Below the pieces are notes generated by a model. The model saw only the letters and a program-made list of their open reading frames with translations, was not told where the DNA came from and searched no databases. The position numbers were made by a program, and so were the translations under genes. A stretch of DNA of 28,602 bases from CAZABG01 sp964483465 (GTDB lineage Bacteria; Chlamydiota; Chlamydiia; Chlamydiales; Parachlamydiaceae). Shown piece after piece: positions 6,646 to 12,774 of the stretch (within the stretch, counting starts at the first letter, position 1; every line of letters begins with the position of its first letter). The DNA is taken from contig CAZABG010000025.1 of NCBI GenBank assembly GCA_964483465.1, positions 1 to 28,602 on the forward strand, in the 5' to 3' direction.

Positions 6646-7768
6646 GAAACTATTTATTTCATGCGGTTCAGGGCTTGAGCCTTTATTAAAGGAGGAGCTT
6701 TCTGAACTTGGTTTTGAGGCCATTGAAGAAGGTTTTCGAGGACTTTATGTTCCTTATGCCTCTATGAATGATGTTTTCAAAGTCAATTATTTATCGCGCA
6801 TAGCTTCAAGAGTTTTGCTTCCTCTCGGCGAATGGCGTATTGAAGGAGCCGAATCGCTATATGAGCAGGCAAGAGAATTTGAATGGGAATCGATCCTTAA
6901 ATTAAGCGATACTTTCGCGATCGATTTTAGTGTGGAAAGCCGAGAATTTAACAACAGTCTCTTTGCCGCGCAAAAATTAAAAGACGCCATTTGCGACAGG
7001 ATGCGCGATAAATTTAAAAAGCGTCCCGATGTCGATGTTAAAAATCCCTCGGTGCAGCTTCATTTATTGATCCGCGGATCGAAAATGGTAGTCAGTTTAG
7101 ACACCTCGTTGACTCCGCTTCACAAAAGAGGTTATCGCCAAGAAGGCGGAGATGCTCCTTTACATGAAAATTTGGCGGCCGGGCTTTTAAGAATTGCAAA
7201 ATATTCGAAAGAAGAGACTTTGCTTGATCTTTGCGCGGGATCCGGTACTTTTTTAATTGAAGCTGCCTTGATAGCGAGCAATACACCTCCCGGATACTTG
7301 AGACAGAGGTGGGGATTTGAATCGCTTCCCGATTTCAGGCTTAATGAATGGACCTTGTTTAAAGATAAAATCCGTCAAAAGATTGTGCCGCTTGAGCCTA
7401 ATCGTATTCATGGAATCGATATCAATCGGGTTCGCGTAATGGAAGCGAAAGGCAACATTCGTATGGCTGGATTTGCTAAATCTATCCAGATGGATGCTCA
7501 TGACTTGAGGACTTATAAGCCTTCTCTAAAGCCAACGATGATTATAGCCAATCCTCCCTATGGCAAGCGGCTCGAAGATGAAAAGACTTTGATTCCTTTA
7601 TACCGTTCGATCGGCGACTTCTTTAAATCACAGGCCCCTGCCAAAGGATTTGTATTAACAGGCTCTATGCCTTTAAGCAAAGAGGTTGGATTAAAAGCCG
7701 ATAAACGTAATGTCATTACTCACGGCGGCCTTGATGCCCGCTTTCTGGAATTTGATATTTATAAATAA
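6638..7768 (+). CDS. THUMP-domain class I SAM-dependent RNA methyltransferase (RlmL N-half/YpsC type)
   Basis: This 376-residue protein resembles the family that methylates guanine N2 in 23S rRNA (m2G2445 in E. coli RlmL). The N-terminus ISCGSGLEPLLKEELSELGF is typical, the THUMP region covers about residues 60-165, and LHKRGYRQEGGDAPLHENLA precedes the methyltransferase fold. Motif I is LLDLCAGSGTFLIEA (about residue 195), and the catalytic motif IV is NPPYGKR from N305. It lacks the second methyltransferase (RlmK) fused in E. coli, as in Bacillus YpsC. Its ATG lies inside the 3' end of ychF (8-base overlap), so the two are probably translationally coupled. The exact target nucleotide cannot be read from sequence. 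Confidence 0.88.
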   Translation: MDKKLFISCGSGLEPLLKEELSELGFEAIEEGFRGLYVPYASMNDVFKVNYLSRIASRVLLPLGEWRIEGAESLYEQAREFEWESILKLSDTFAIDFSVESREFNNSLFAAQKLKDAICDRMRDKFKKRPDVDVKNPSVQLHLLIRGSKMVVSLDTSLTPLHKRGYRQEGGDAPLHENLAAGLLRIAKYSKEETLLDLCAGSGTFLIEAALIASNTPPGYLRQRWGFESLPDFRLNEWTLFKDKIRQKIVPLEPNRIHGIDINRVRVMEAKGNIRMAGFAKSIQMDAHDLRTYKPSLKPTMIIANPPYGKRLEDEKTLIPLYRSIGDFFKSQAPAKGFVLTGSMPLSKEVGLKADKRNVITHGGLDARFLEFDIYK

Positions 7769-7774
7769 AGTGTG

Positions 7775-7804
7775 CATGGTGAGGCCGGAGGTTTTTTCAC
7801 CATG
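7775..7804 (+). promoter_or_regulatory. Hairpin containing the ribosome binding site and start codon of the Inc-like gene
   Basis: CATGGTGA (7775-7782) and TCACCATG (7797-7804) are a perfect 8-bp inverted repeat. The Shine-Dalgarno GGAGG (7787-7791) sits in the 14-base loop and the ATG (7802-7804) closes the stem. In mRNA this could limit start-codon access. A terminator for the upstream gene is less likely because no U-run follows the stem. Confidence 0.6.
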
Positions 7805-8341
7805 CAAATTCAACCTATTCAAACAAAAGTTCAAGAGTTTATAACTCAACTTGGACCAAAAAAAATTACGGCTATAGCATTAAGCATTATTGGAGCGATC
7901 GCTCTTGCGGCTTCGGCATTACTTGCTCCTGTCGCAACCCCTTTGACTTCCGCTTTGTTGATTGGCGGAGCGGCTGTTTTTGTCTCTGGGTTCTTTTTAA
8001 ACTTTTTTACCCATGTTAATAATTTTCACGAGTCGGCCAAAGGATTTTGGTCTGACGAAGGAAAGGGCCTCGATATTGTTTTGAATTTTGGAGGAAAGCC
8101 TCTTGATATGTGGGCAAAGCTATCTGACGATCATAAAATTGTAATAACCTGGAATGACAATCAAGAAAAGGTAGTTGAATTTAACGAAATTCCATCCATG
8201 ATTGATTTGATAGATAATGGCACACAATATGTTTACGAGAAAATTACCCCTTCTGATTGGTTGCACCAATTCAAAAATGCAGACGTTGTCGGCTTTTCAA
8301 AAAAAGGGGAAACAACTCTCGTCAAGATCGCCTTTAGTTAA
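7802..8341 (+). CDS. Inc-like membrane protein with bilobed hydrophobic domain, function unknown
   Basis: The protein is 179 residues from ATG 7802, chosen because GGAGG lies 10 bases upstream; an in-frame GTG at 7772 would add 10 residues with no ribosome binding site. Two hydrophobic segments lie close together: residues about 22-42 (ITAIALSIIGAIALAASALL) and 48-69 (TSALLIGGAAVFVSGFFLNF), separated by PVATPL. This bilobed pattern of 40-60 residues is the hallmark of chlamydial inclusion-membrane (Inc) proteins secreted by type III secretion. The rest (about 75-179) is soluble and mixed alpha/beta in appearance. No signal peptide is evident. I do not recognise a family. It could also be an ordinary small inner-membrane protein. 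Its stop overlaps the convergent gene's stop. Confidence 0.8.
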   Translation: MQIQPIQTKVQEFITQLGPKKITAIALSIIGAIALAASALLAPVATPLTSALLIGGAAVFVSGFFLNFFTHVNNFHESAKGFWSDEGKGLDIVLNFGGKPLDMWAKLSDDHKIVITWNDNQEKVVEFNEIPSMIDLIDNGTQYVYEKITPSDWLHQFKNADVVGFSKKGETTLVKIAFS

Positions 8342-8640
8342 CGGGGATAGCCTGCCGGAGTAGGCGGAACCGTTTGTTGAGGTATTTGATAGTTGGTATT
8401 CGGACTCGTGTAGTAGGTATCGCTTGGCTGATGGTTATAGCGGTCACCTCTATGTGAGTTCGGCCAATTAGGATCGTCGAAATAGTTGTTTGATTGAGGA
8501 TCATTCGGAAAGCCGTAGCCTTGGGTGTTATATCCACCTCGGTTGTAATAGTCGTGTTCTGTGTCAGGAACAACGTGTTGGTTAGGATCGAACGCAAGTA
8601 ATGGAAGTATAATAAGAAATAAAGGCGCGGCTTTTTTCAT
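8338..8640 (-). CDS. Small secreted Tyr/Asn/Pro-rich protein (PNWPN family, copy A)
   Basis: This 100-residue protein has a short signal peptide (MKKAAPLFLIILPLLA, likely cleavage after Ala16). The mature part is low in hydrophobics and rich in Tyr, Asn, Pro, Gly and Asp. A motif YFDDPNWPN ends at residue 61, and HVVP lies shortly after the signal peptide. The next gene upstream (8838-9239) has the same layout and the motif FFDNPNWPN, so the two are paralogs. Ribosome binding site GGAGG is 9 bases before the ATG. The last bases overlap the stop of the convergent Inc-like gene. The protein should be exported through Sec to the periplasm, outer membrane or surface; lack of cysteine argues against a lipoprotein. 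Function unknown. Confidence 0.75.
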   Translation of the reverse strand: MKKAAPLFLIILPLLAFDPNQHVVPDTEHDYYNRGGYNTQGYGFPNDPQSNNYFDDPNWPNSHRGDRYNHQPSDTYYTSPNTNYQIPQQTVPPTPAGYPR

Positions 8641-8681
8641 AGAGATTGTCCTCCAAACCTCACCATACTAAAAAGTCTTAT

Positions 8682-8837
8682 TAGACTTCTTTCAAAATTC
8701 GCTTGGGTTGATAAAATTAGCAATTTTTGTGCAGATATATTGTAAAATTTTGAGTATATGCGGACATACGGTCGAAAAATTTTCCGATAAAACTGGTAAA
8801 AAGAGTAGCGACCTAATGGAATTTCGAAAGAAGTCTA
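8682..8837. mobile_element. MITE-like palindromic element, copy 1 (156 bp)
   Basis: Terminal inverted repeats are TAGACTTCTTTCAAAATTC (8682-8700) and its complement at 8819-8837, 18 of 19 matching. The outer TA at each end could be the duplicated target typical of IS630/Tc1-mariner elements; alternatively TTAT (8678-8681 and 8838-8841) is the duplication. The inside is also a diverged long inverted repeat around CATA..TATG-like sequence. No transposase is encoded, so it would be mobilised in trans if active. A second, inverted copy lies at 10683-10846. It separates the two paralogous secreted-protein genes. Confidence 0.85.
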
Positions 8838-9239
8838 TTATCTGTTGTAATAATAAGTCGTGCTTCCAGGAGGATTGTTGTAAGGGGTATTATAAATTGT
8901 AGTCGTCTGTCCATAACCGCTGCCATAGCCTCCATATCCATAGTTGGGCCCGTAATAGGCTGTTCCTGTGGGAGTTAATGTAACTTCATCTTGTGAGACA
9001 TTCGGCCAGTTAGGATTATCAAAAAAACGTTCTGAGTAACTATACGTAGGCACAGCATAATAAGATCCGTAAGAAGTATTTTGCATATACGGCGTGCCGT
9101 AGTAAGGACCTCCGCCGTAGTAATTCGGTTGTTCCGACGGATAGGTATTAGGGGGGCTTTTAGGGACGATATGATCTTCCATCCTAAAGTCAGCTAAAAG
9201 TGGCGTGAGAATAAGTAACGGAATAAGGTAATAAATCAT
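8838..9239 (-). CDS. Small secreted Tyr/Gly-rich protein (PNWPN family, copy B)
   Basis: This 133-residue protein begins with a signal peptide (MIYYLIPLLILTPLLA, cleavage likely after Ala16). Then come DHIVP, a Tyr/Gly/Pro/Asn-rich stretch, the motif FFDNPNWPN (about residues 72-80), and a C-terminal part dominated by GYGGYGSGYG- and TTYYY-type sequence. It is a paralog of the 100-residue protein at 8338-8640: signal peptide, (H)(V/I)VP, then F-D-(D/N)-PNWPN at similar relative positions, otherwise diverged. GGAGG lies 5 bases before the ATG. The stop codon (8838-8840) directly abuts the MITE, so the present C-terminus may have been set by the insertion. Function unknown; the composition suggests a surface or matrix protein. 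Confidence 0.78.
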   Translation of the reverse strand: MIYYLIPLLILTPLLADFRMEDHIVPKSPPNTYPSEQPNYYGGGPYYGTPYMQNTSYGSYYAVPTYSYSERFFDNPNWPNVSQDEVTLTPTGTAYYGPNYGYGGYGSGYGQTTTIYNTPYNNPPGSTTYYYNR

Positions 9240-9289
9240 ATGATCCTCCTACTTTCGTATTATACTTTATTTAGGTATAAGATAATTAA
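9240..9289. promoter_or_regulatory. Short divergent promoter region
   Basis: Fifty AT-rich bases separate two divergent starts. For the minus-strand gene, TATAAT lies at 9264-9259 followed by GGAGG, but no good -35 is seen. For the plus-strand gene, TATAAG (9276-9281) is a possible -10 element, again with only a weak -35 (TTCGTA, 9254-9259). The -10 of one promoter and the -35 of the other overlap. Confidence 0.45.
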
Positions 9290-10672
9290 ATGAAGCTACC
9301 AATCTTAACTCCTAAAGAATTAGCTGGTTTAGATAAATTCGCGGAAGATAGGGAGCTTTTTCAGGAACTTTCTGCCGATTTTGACTCAAGCGTAACCTTT
9401 TTTGAAGCGGCTCTTGATGATGATGCCTGGAGCCGTGATCATAAAAAATTCCTAGATCAATATGTTAAATGGATTACAAACCTTTATTATGCAGATGAAC
9501 TAGATTTTGGAATTAGTGATAAGATTTACAATATTTTTTTAAAATATCACTTGCAGCTTGAGCCGTTTCTATTCAAGGACATTATCATAAAAGTTGCGGA
9601 TAAGGGTTATAAAGCGAATTCAATCATTGTCGGCCATTCTTCTACTTTTTTACGCGATCAGATAAGGAGAGCCTCTGAATTAGGGATTAAAGAGGTGCGT
9701 TTGCCGGAACATCATGTAAAATTGGCTGAATATCTTTTTGATTCAAATCGGGATTTAAGCGGACTTGGGGTTGATAAGCTAATTGAAATAGCGGTGAGTT
9801 CGCATGAACTTGGAATGGAAGAGGTGGCGCGAGCGTCAGAAGCATCGACAGCTCGTTTCTTGAAAGAGGATAATGTTTTCGAATTTATTAAGACGAGCCA
9901 TCGCTTCTCTTTAAACCTTCTACAAAAGCTAAGCGCTGACTTTTATAGCCGCCTTGAAAAAGGATTTAGCCTATATTCTGAGGGCAGGGATCTCATTGTT
10001 ATTTTTCATGATTTAAAAGTCTTAACGACGTTTGAGCAGTACAAGCATCTTGCCTCGATTGCGTCAGGAATAGGATTTCGCCATGATTTGGGTAAGGATC
10101 CTGAAATTAGTTCCTTTATACGTTTAAATCCAAAAATTAAAATTTTGGATTTAAGCCAAACAACCTCTCCTATACCCTGGGAGGGAATTCCAGAAAAACT
10201 TCAGACGCTTTTGTTAAATCGAGCCGAGTGGTTAAATGCAGAAGAGCTTGAAAATCTATCCAAACGATTTCCAGTTTTACGCCGCCTGGAACTAGAAGAA
10301 GTGAATTACTTGTCATATGATGCTTATGCTTCCTTATCCCAATTTACAAAAGTGGAAGAGTTGATTTTAAAGGGAATGCGACTTGGGGATAGCGATCTCG
10401 ATTTAATTTTAAGCGAGATGCCTGGGTTAAGAGTCATTTCCCTAAGCGGCCTTAAAAAGCTAACTCCGAGAAATGTTGAAAAAATACTCGGCCAGTTAGA
10501 TCTTACGCGTGTAGATTTAAGCCATACAAATGCGGACGATGCATTGGTGACTTTTCTCATTAGCCGTATGAGAAAGCTTGAAGAGATAAATGTTCATTCA
10601 AGCAGTGTCTCGAGCTCTTTCATCGACACTATTAGAAAAAGGACTAAAGCTAAAATCATCGATAGTAAATAG
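9290..10672 (+). CDS. BTB/BACK-like plus leucine-rich-repeat protein, candidate effector
   Basis: This 460-residue protein has no signal peptide. Residues about 95-185 read like a BTB/POZ domain: FKDIIIKVADKGYKANSIIV, then a helix (FLRDQIRRASELG), IKEVRLPEH, and VDKLIEIAVSSHELGMEEVA. Residues about 186-225 (NVFEFIKTSHRFSLNLLQKL) resemble the BACK-type helices that follow BTB. From about 275 to 450 come leucine-rich repeats of roughly 22-26 residues (IKILDLSQT, LQTLLLNRAEWL, LRRLELEEVNYLS, VEELILKGMRLGD, LRVISLSGLKKLT, LTRVDLSHTNADD, LEEINVHSSSV). Chlamydiae of amoebae are known to carry expanded BTB-box and F-box families thought to target host cullin ubiquitin ligases. The assignment is from pattern only. 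The Shine-Dalgarno is weak. The gene lies between two inverted MITE copies. Confidence 0.75.
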   Translation: MKLPILTPKELAGLDKFAEDRELFQELSADFDSSVTFFEAALDDDAWSRDHKKFLDQYVKWITNLYYADELDFGISDKIYNIFLKYHLQLEPFLFKDIIIKVADKGYKANSIIVGHSSTFLRDQIRRASELGIKEVRLPEHHVKLAEYLFDSNRDLSGLGVDKLIEIAVSSHELGMEEVARASEASTARFLKEDNVFEFIKTSHRFSLNLLQKLSADFYSRLEKGFSLYSEGRDLIVIFHDLKVLTTFEQYKHLASIASGIGFRHDLGKDPEISSFIRLNPKIKILDLSQTTSPIPWEGIPEKLQTLLLNRAEWLNAEELENLSKRFPVLRRLELEEVNYLSYDAYASLSQFTKVEELILKGMRLGDSDLDLILSEMPGLRVISLSGLKKLTPRNVEKILGQLDLTRVDLSHTNADDALVTFLISRMRKLEEINVHSSSVSSSFIDTIRKRTKAKIIDSK

Positions 10673-10682
10673 CAGAAACTAT

Positions 10683-10846
10683 TAGACTTCTTTCGAAATT
10701 CCATTAGGTCGCTAAAATTGCTTTTTTTGGCAGCTTTATCGCAAAATTTTTCGACCATATGTCTGCATATGCTCTCAAAATTTTGCGATAAATCTGCACA
10801 AAAATTGCTAATTTTATCTACCAAAGCGAATTTAGAAAGAAGTCTA
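10683..10846. mobile_element. MITE-like palindromic element, copy 2 (164 bp, inverted relative to copy 1)
   Basis: The ends are TAGACTTCTTTCGAAATTC (10683-10701) and GAATTTAGAAAGAAGTCTA (10828-10846). Its reverse complement aligns with copy 1 along the whole length, by eye at roughly 80-85% identity with an 8-base length difference. The interior forms a long hairpin: TTTATCGCAAAATTTT on one arm and AAAATTTTGCGATAAA on the other, with CATATG on both sides of TCTG at the apex. It lies between two convergent genes, 10 bases after one stop and one base from the ribF stop. As RNA it could act as a two-way terminator. Confidence 0.87.
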
Positions 10847-10847
10847 T

Positions 10848-11714
10848 TTACGAAATAGACCGAATATCTTTTTGGATTTGATCCATCAATTCTTCCTTTG
10901 AGGCAAATTTCTTCTCAGGACGAATGTAGCGGATAAATTCGACTTCAGCCATTTCGCCGATCTTTTCCGGCACTTCTAATAAATGCACTTCGAGTAAGAG
11001 TTTTCTTTTTCCGAAAGTGGGGGCATAACCTAGGTTGCCAATTGCTTTGTAGGGGATTGAATTTTGAATATACTTAAGCTCGTATACGCCTTTTGGGGGA
11101 ATTTGCAGGCCTTTTACATCAATATTCAGCGTCGGAGTATTAATGTTTTTTCCTCGACCCTCGCCATGAATTACGGGGCCGAGTAGCGTATAAGGGCGGC
11201 CTAGAAGTTTTGGCAAGTTCTCAAAGTCACCAAGAGAGATTTCTTCCCGGATTTTACTCGAGCTGATCAGGTGGCCATTCTCGGAATAAGGCGGTATAGT
11301 AATAAGTTCAGTATCAGTAAAGTTTGATTTTTTTCGATCGGATCCGATTTTGCCATCATAACCTAAAAAAAGTCCTTTTACAACAATCGACTGTTTAAGC
11401 CTTTTTAAAAACTGTTCCGCAGTTTGAGCCGCAAATTCTTTAGTAAAATCAAAGATGATTATTTCGTCGACACCGCATTCTTCAATAAGTTTAAGTCGAT
11501 GCTCTAAGGTGGTAATGGCAGGCTTGGTATGGCCGAGATCAAATAGGTAGGAAGGGTGTTCAGGGAAGGTGAAGACAACTGCCTTAAATCCCATGGCGTG
11601 GGCATGGTGAACAAGTGTTCTAAGAAGCTCTTGATGGCCTAAATGAACGCCGTCAAAGACGCCTATAGTTATAAATGAAGGGCCAAACTTTGGATATTCG
11701 TTATGGTATCGCAT
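10848..11714 (-). CDS. ribF: Bifunctional riboflavin kinase / FMN adenylyltransferase (FAD synthetase)
   Basis: This 288-residue cytosolic enzyme converts riboflavin to FMN and then FAD. The N-terminal nucleotidyltransferase domain has ITIGVFDGVHLGHQELL (from about residue 15) with the HxGH-type motif, and ISSSKIREEI (about 155) in place of the usual ISSTxIR. The C-terminal flavokinase domain has GRPYTLLGPVIHGEGRG, PTLNID (the PTAN-type motif), and ends EELMDQIQKDIRSIS. It is slightly shorter than the 305-315 residues typical of the family. The start overlaps the truB stop by 14 bases. It is last in the rpsA-to-ribF block, and its stop codon is one base from the MITE end. Confidence 0.95.
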   Translation of the reverse strand: MRYHNEYPKFGPSFITIGVFDGVHLGHQELLRTLVHHAHAMGFKAVVFTFPEHPSYLFDLGHTKPAITTLEHRLKLIEECGVDEIIIFDFTKEFAAQTAEQFLKRLKQSIVVKGLFLGYDGKIGSDRKKSNFTDTELITIPPYSENGHLISSSKIREEISLGDFENLPKLLGRPYTLLGPVIHGEGRGKNINTPTLNIDVKGLQIPPKGVYELKYIQNSIPYKAIGNLGYAPTFGKRKLLLEVHLLEVPEKIGEMAEVEFIRYIRPEKKFASKEELMDQIQKDIRSIS

Positions 11715-12387
11715 GGATTAAAAATGGCGTTATTTCTGATGCCGTCATCGCATCGAATAATGCCGTTCCATCCACACTCTTTTCAAGTGTTAATTTACCG
11801 CTACGAATTCTTTTTAAAGCCGTTAAAGTTCCGAAAGTTTTGAGATACAGTCCAATGTCATGCGCAAGCGATCGAACATAAGTTCCTTTTGAACACGAAA
11901 CTCTTATATTAAGGGTAGGGTAAGAATAGGAGATGAATTCTATATGGATGGTAACTTCAACTGCTTTTCGTTCAACTGTTTCGCCTTTACGCGCAAGTTC
12001 GTATAATTTTTTGCCATTCACCTTTTTGGCAGAGAACATCGGAGGAATTTGGGATTGCGTACCCTGAAAATGGGTGAGCGCCGTTTCAATATCCTTTAAT
12101 GTGGGGATATGGGAAGAAGTGTGAGTTACAACCCCTTCTGCGTCATAGGTATCGGTTGCATGACCCAAAGTAATTTCAGCTTCATATTCCTTATCATGGT
12201 GAAGAAAATGATCAGACAAGCGGGTGAAAGGTTTTCCGATTAAGATAACCATTACGCCTGTTGCCATTGGATCTAAAGTTCCGGCATGGCCGATCTTATC
12301 AACCTGTAAAATTCTTCTAAGACGACGAATTAAGTCGAATGAAGTCTTGCCCTTAGGCTTATCAACAATGAGGATACCTTCGGGCAT
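11701..12387 (-). CDS. truB: tRNA pseudouridine-55 synthase TruB
   Basis: The protein is 228 residues from the chosen ATG at 12387 (MPEGILIVDKPKGKTSFDLI). It makes pseudouridine 55 in the T-loop of tRNAs. The catalytic Asp is D39 in KIGHAGTLDPMATG; other family motifs are YDAEG, SQIPPMFSAKKVNGKKLYELARKG and RVSCSKGTYVRSLAHDIG. The C-terminus after RIRSGKLTLE is short, with no PUA-type extension. A longer in-frame start at 12429 would add 14 Lys/Arg-rich residues, but these overlap rbfA out of frame and look unlike TruB. With the short start the gene begins 4 bases after rbfA, and its end overlaps ribF, so translation is probably coupled. Confidence 0.94.
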   Translation of the reverse strand: MPEGILIVDKPKGKTSFDLIRRLRRILQVDKIGHAGTLDPMATGVMVILIGKPFTRLSDHFLHHDKEYEAEITLGHATDTYDAEGVVTHTSSHIPTLKDIETALTHFQGTQSQIPPMFSAKKVNGKKLYELARKGETVERKAVEVTIHIEFISYSYPTLNIRVSCSKGTYVRSLAHDIGLYLKTFGTLTALKRIRSGKLTLEKSVDGTALFDAMTASEITPFLIHAIP

Positions 12388-12391
12388 AAAT

Positions 12392-12757
12392 CTATTCTGG
12401 ACGTTCTTTTTTCTCTTTCGAGATTTCATTTAAAAGAGTTTCAATACGATAGTGCTTGTCCGCGCTATCGTCGAGGCGGAAGTTAAGTTCAGGGAAAAAG
12501 CGGAGAACAACTTTTTTAGATGCACGCACGGCAATAAAACCGGCTGCGCTATTCAAGGCGCTGATAGACTCGATTTTTTGAGCCTCATCGCCTATCACGC
12601 TGACGTATACTTTTGCATGATGAATATCTTTAGAAATATCTACGCGAGTAATCGTTATCAGATTAGAGACGTGAGGATTTTTAACATCCTCACGTATAAC
12701 TTCTGATATAACCTCTTTCAACAAGGAATTAAGTCTATCAATACGGTTTATTGGCAT
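12392..12757 (-). CDS. rbfA: 30S ribosome-binding factor RbfA
   Basis: This 121-residue KH-like protein takes part in late maturation of the 30S subunit near the 5' end of 16S rRNA. Family features are the start RIDRLNSLLKEVISEVIRED, NPHVSNLITITRVDISKDIH, HAKVYVSVIGDE and RFFPELNFRLDDSADKHYRI. The length is standard. A ribosome binding site (AGGGAG/TAGGG) lies upstream in the 17-base gap to infB. It sits between infB and truB, the conserved bacterial order nusA-infB-rbfA-truB. Confidence 0.95.
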   Translation of the reverse strand: MPINRIDRLNSLLKEVISEVIREDVKNPHVSNLITITRVDISKDIHHAKVYVSVIGDEAQKIESISALNSAAGFIAVRASKKVVLRFFPELNFRLDDSADKHYRIETLLNEISKEKKERPE

Positions 12758-12774
12758 ATCCCTATAACTCTCCC

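Noticed and set aside
8708..8902. 64-residue plus-strand ORF
   Set aside because: It is mostly a translation of MITE copy 1 and runs antisense into the end of the 133-residue gene.
10594..10824. 76-residue minus-strand ORF
   Set aside because: It is a translation of MITE copy 2 plus antisense of the BTB-LRR end; its peptide resembles the one in copy 1 only because the element is repeated.
12388..12429. Longer truB start adding a Lys/Arg-rich 14-residue N-terminus
   Set aside because: It lies wholly inside rbfA in another frame, and TruB proteins start close to GILIVDKPKG.
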